This document shows, piece after piece, positions 62,624 through 64,000 of a stretch of 64,000 nt of DNA (its first letter is position 1; every line of letters starts with the position of its first letter). The stretch is from Acinetobacter calcoaceticus DSM 30006 = CIP 81.8 (lineage in GTDB: Bacteria > Pseudomonadota > Gammaproteobacteria > Pseudomonadales > Moraxellaceae), in NCBI RefSeq assembly GCF_000368965.1, contig NZ_KB849778.1, positions 124,001 to 188,000 on the forward strand, read 5' to 3'. Position numbers and translations under genes: made by a program. The notes beneath the pieces are model-generated. The model was not told the origin of the DNA. It saw only the letters and a list, made by a program, of their open reading frames with translations, and did no database searches.

Positions 62624-63546
62624 TACGCGCCTTTTTCTTCCAAGCGTTCAGCAACCCGAAGCCATGCACTACGTGAACGAGGGTTCGCTTTTACTTCTTC
62701 TTCACTCGCACGAACCCGTGAAATTTTCTTTAATCTTCTTGTATCTACCCGCTGCTCAGGCATTCCCCAACCGAAATCTTCTGCTAACGTAGATTCTTTT
62801 TGAATAAACTGCTTAATCAGTCGATCTTCAAGAGAATGGAAACTAATAACAGACAAACGTCCTTCCGGTTTTAGCAAGTCTACAGCTTGCGGCAAAAACA
62901 GTTCAATATCTTCTAGCTCTTTATTAATAGCAATTCGAATAGCCTGAAATGCACGTGTCGCTGGATGTTTATGTTTTTCCCATTTTGGATGAGCAGTTTT
63001 AACAACTTCCGCCAATTGAGCGGTCGTTTCTAGTTTTCCAGCTAGTTTAATGGCTTTAGCAATACGTCGACTATAACGCTCTTCACCATATTGATAAATA
63101 ATATTTGCTAATTGTTCTTCTTCAATTTTAAGTAACCACTCAGCCGCAGTTAAACCCTTAGAATTATCCATTCGCATGTCCAACGGACCATCTTGCATAA
63201 AACTAAAACCACGCTCTGCCTGATCAAGTTGAGGAGATGAAACCCCTAGATCAGCCATAATTCCATCAACACTCATCACGCCAATTTCCTGCATCTTCTC
63301 TTTGATATCAGCAAAACTGGCATGAATGATGGTAAATCTTGAATCTTCTTGTGCCAAAGCAGCAGCAACTTCCAATGCTTGAGGGTCTTTATCAAATGCA
63401 TACACTCGTGCATTTTCATCAAGTTTAGAAAGCAATAAACGGGTATGCCCACCTCTTCCAAAGGTTGCATCGATATACACCCCAGTTGTGCGATCTGCCA
63501 ATAAGCTCTCAATGGTCTCGGAAAGTAAGACAGAAATATGCGACAT
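62623..63546 (-). CDS. rsmH: 16S rRNA (cytosine1402-N4)-methyltransferase
   Basis: A 307-residue SAM enzyme (old name mraW) that methylates C1402 in the decoding centre. Marks: ISVLLSETIESLL, YIDATFGRGGHTRLLL, ADLGVSSPQLDQAERGFSF, DMRMDNS, SFHSLEDRLIKQF. It heads the dcw segment; no mraZ precedes it. A candidate promoter is about 40-65 bp upstream. Confidence 0.97.
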   Translation of the reverse strand: MSHISVLLSETIESLLADRTTGVYIDATFGRGGHTRLLLSKLDENARVYAFDKDPQALEVAAALAQEDSRFTIIHASFADIKEKMQEIGVMSVDGIMADLGVSSPQLDQAERGFSFMQDGPLDMRMDNSKGLTAAEWLLKIEEEQLANIIYQYGEERYSRRIAKAIKLAGKLETTAQLAEVVKTAHPKWEKHKHPATRAFQAIRIAINKELEDIELFLPQAVDLLKPEGRLSVISFHSLEDRLIKQFIQKESTLAEDFGWGMPEQRVDTRRLKKISRVRASEEEVKANPRSRSAWLRVAERLEEKGA

Positions 63547-63581
63547 AGGTGTTAAATCATAGCGTGAAAATGTAACTGCAC

Positions 63582-63610
63582 ATTATCACCTTGTTTATGA
63601 CCAACACCAA
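63582..63610 (-). promoter_or_regulatory. candidate dcw promoter
   Basis: On the minus strand TTGGTG (63605-63610), 17 bp, GATAAT (63582-63587). The -10 matches 5/6 and the -35 3/6. Start would be about 30 nt before rsmH. The further 63611-63804 is AT-rich and I see no gene in it; mraZ is absent. Confidence 0.4.
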
Positions 63611-63804
63611 ACGGCTTTTTGTAGGAAAATATTAATTTTTCATAGATAAAACCGTTTTGTTAGCACTTTTTAAGCAAAATAAGAAACCAAGAATAATTTT
63701 TTATAGCTAAATACGAATTTATAAAAATTATTATTAAACGCTTTACCTAAAAAATTCTCTTTTCCCTTTACGCTTATTCCGTTAGAGACTCTCCCAGATT
63801 TACC

Positions 63805-64000
63805 TCAGGACGAGATGAGCTGGCAATCTTTCTCGGCATATTTACCGATTTGATTTAACCATTTTTGCCGTTGGTCTGAGCTTGCTCCCCGCACTGTTCC
63901 AATATAATTAACTTTGACTCTACTGACCCCACAAAATTGCAAAGTCGCTTTTTTAAGTTGACGTGTACTTGGTTCACCATAGTACCAACGATAAAACCAG
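63805..64000 (-). CDS. NAD(P)H-dependent oxidoreductase, flavodoxin-like fold, C-terminal part
   Basis: The frame runs from the right edge of the window to TGA at 63805-63807, so only the last 64 residues are seen. The visible part (WFYRWYYGEPSTRQLKKATL, FCGVSRVKVNYIGTV, GASSDQRQKWLNQIG) matches the C-terminal pattern of flavodoxin-fold NAD(P)H oxidoreductases, in which a TLxFCG segment precedes the last strand and helix. The substrate is unknown. Confidence 0.6.
   Translation of the reverse strand, partial: WFYRWYYGEPSTRQLKKATLQFCGVSRVKVNYIGTVRGASSDQRQKWLNQIGKYAEKDCQLISS

Noticed and set aside
62411..62803. 130-codon open frame on the plus strand across ftsL and rsmH
   Set aside because: It spans the coupled rsmH-ftsL junction on the opposite strand and has no family resemblance.

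Overview
The window is ordinary chromosome from the genus Acinetobacter, most likely the A. calcoaceticus-baumannii complex. The basis is my recognition of several proteins: a CraA-type chloramphenicol exporter, the pilA-tfpO-pglL locus, a lipase chaperone placed upstream of its lipase, and a SpoT with a decayed synthetase domain. Base composition is AT-rich throughout. I see no tRNA, rRNA, insertion sequence, prophage, CRISPR array or integron. The two ends cut genes: the C-terminal half of yccS on the left and the last 64 codons of a flavodoxin-fold oxidoreductase on the right.

Layout. 1-11 kb: metabolic and transport genes (yccS end, craA, mdaB-ygiN between two paralogous lipoproteins, a D-2-hydroxyglutarate dehydrogenase-like gene divergent from serA, two tandem rhtA-like exporters, a hemerythrin). 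11-17.4 kb: TSUP transporter and truB, secreted lipase with its foldase, and the rpsP-rimM-trmD-rplS operon. 17.4-24.7 kb: a seven-gene minor pilin/PilY1 operon (fimU-pilV-pilW-pilX-pilY1-pilE-pilE; com genes in A. baylyi). 24.8-31 kb: ispH, gmk, rpoZ, spoT, ridA, then bfd and bfr for iron storage. 31-34.5 kb: pilA with its dedicated glycosyltransferase tfpO and the general pglL. 34.7-44.2 kb: LemA/TPM-domain envelope module, a PF10118 protein, a candidate 23-codon gene, gltD and gltB. 44.6-55.1 kb: pilMNOPQ-aroK-aroB-SPOR operon divergent from ponA (PBP1a). 55.2-64 kb: rlmA, and the first part of the dcw cluster (rsmH-ftsL-ftsI-murE-murF-mraY), which ends at a terminator after mraY.

How the genes fit together. 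Three separated loci supply most of a type IV pilus: tip/minor pilins, major pilin plus glycosylation, and the PilMNOP-PilQ alignment complex and secretin. Two loci make peptidoglycan (ponA; the dcw segment). bfd and bfr handle storage and release of iron. Nothing in the window is clearly an undescribed system. The items most worth a second look are a 23-codon CxxC mini-gene at 38065, a cluster of DnaA-box-like sites near 3.37 kb, the paralogous lipoprotein pair around mdaB-ygiN, the bacterioferritin with a dismantled ferroxidase centre, and the sigma-54 promoter plus strong internal terminator that frame pilA.
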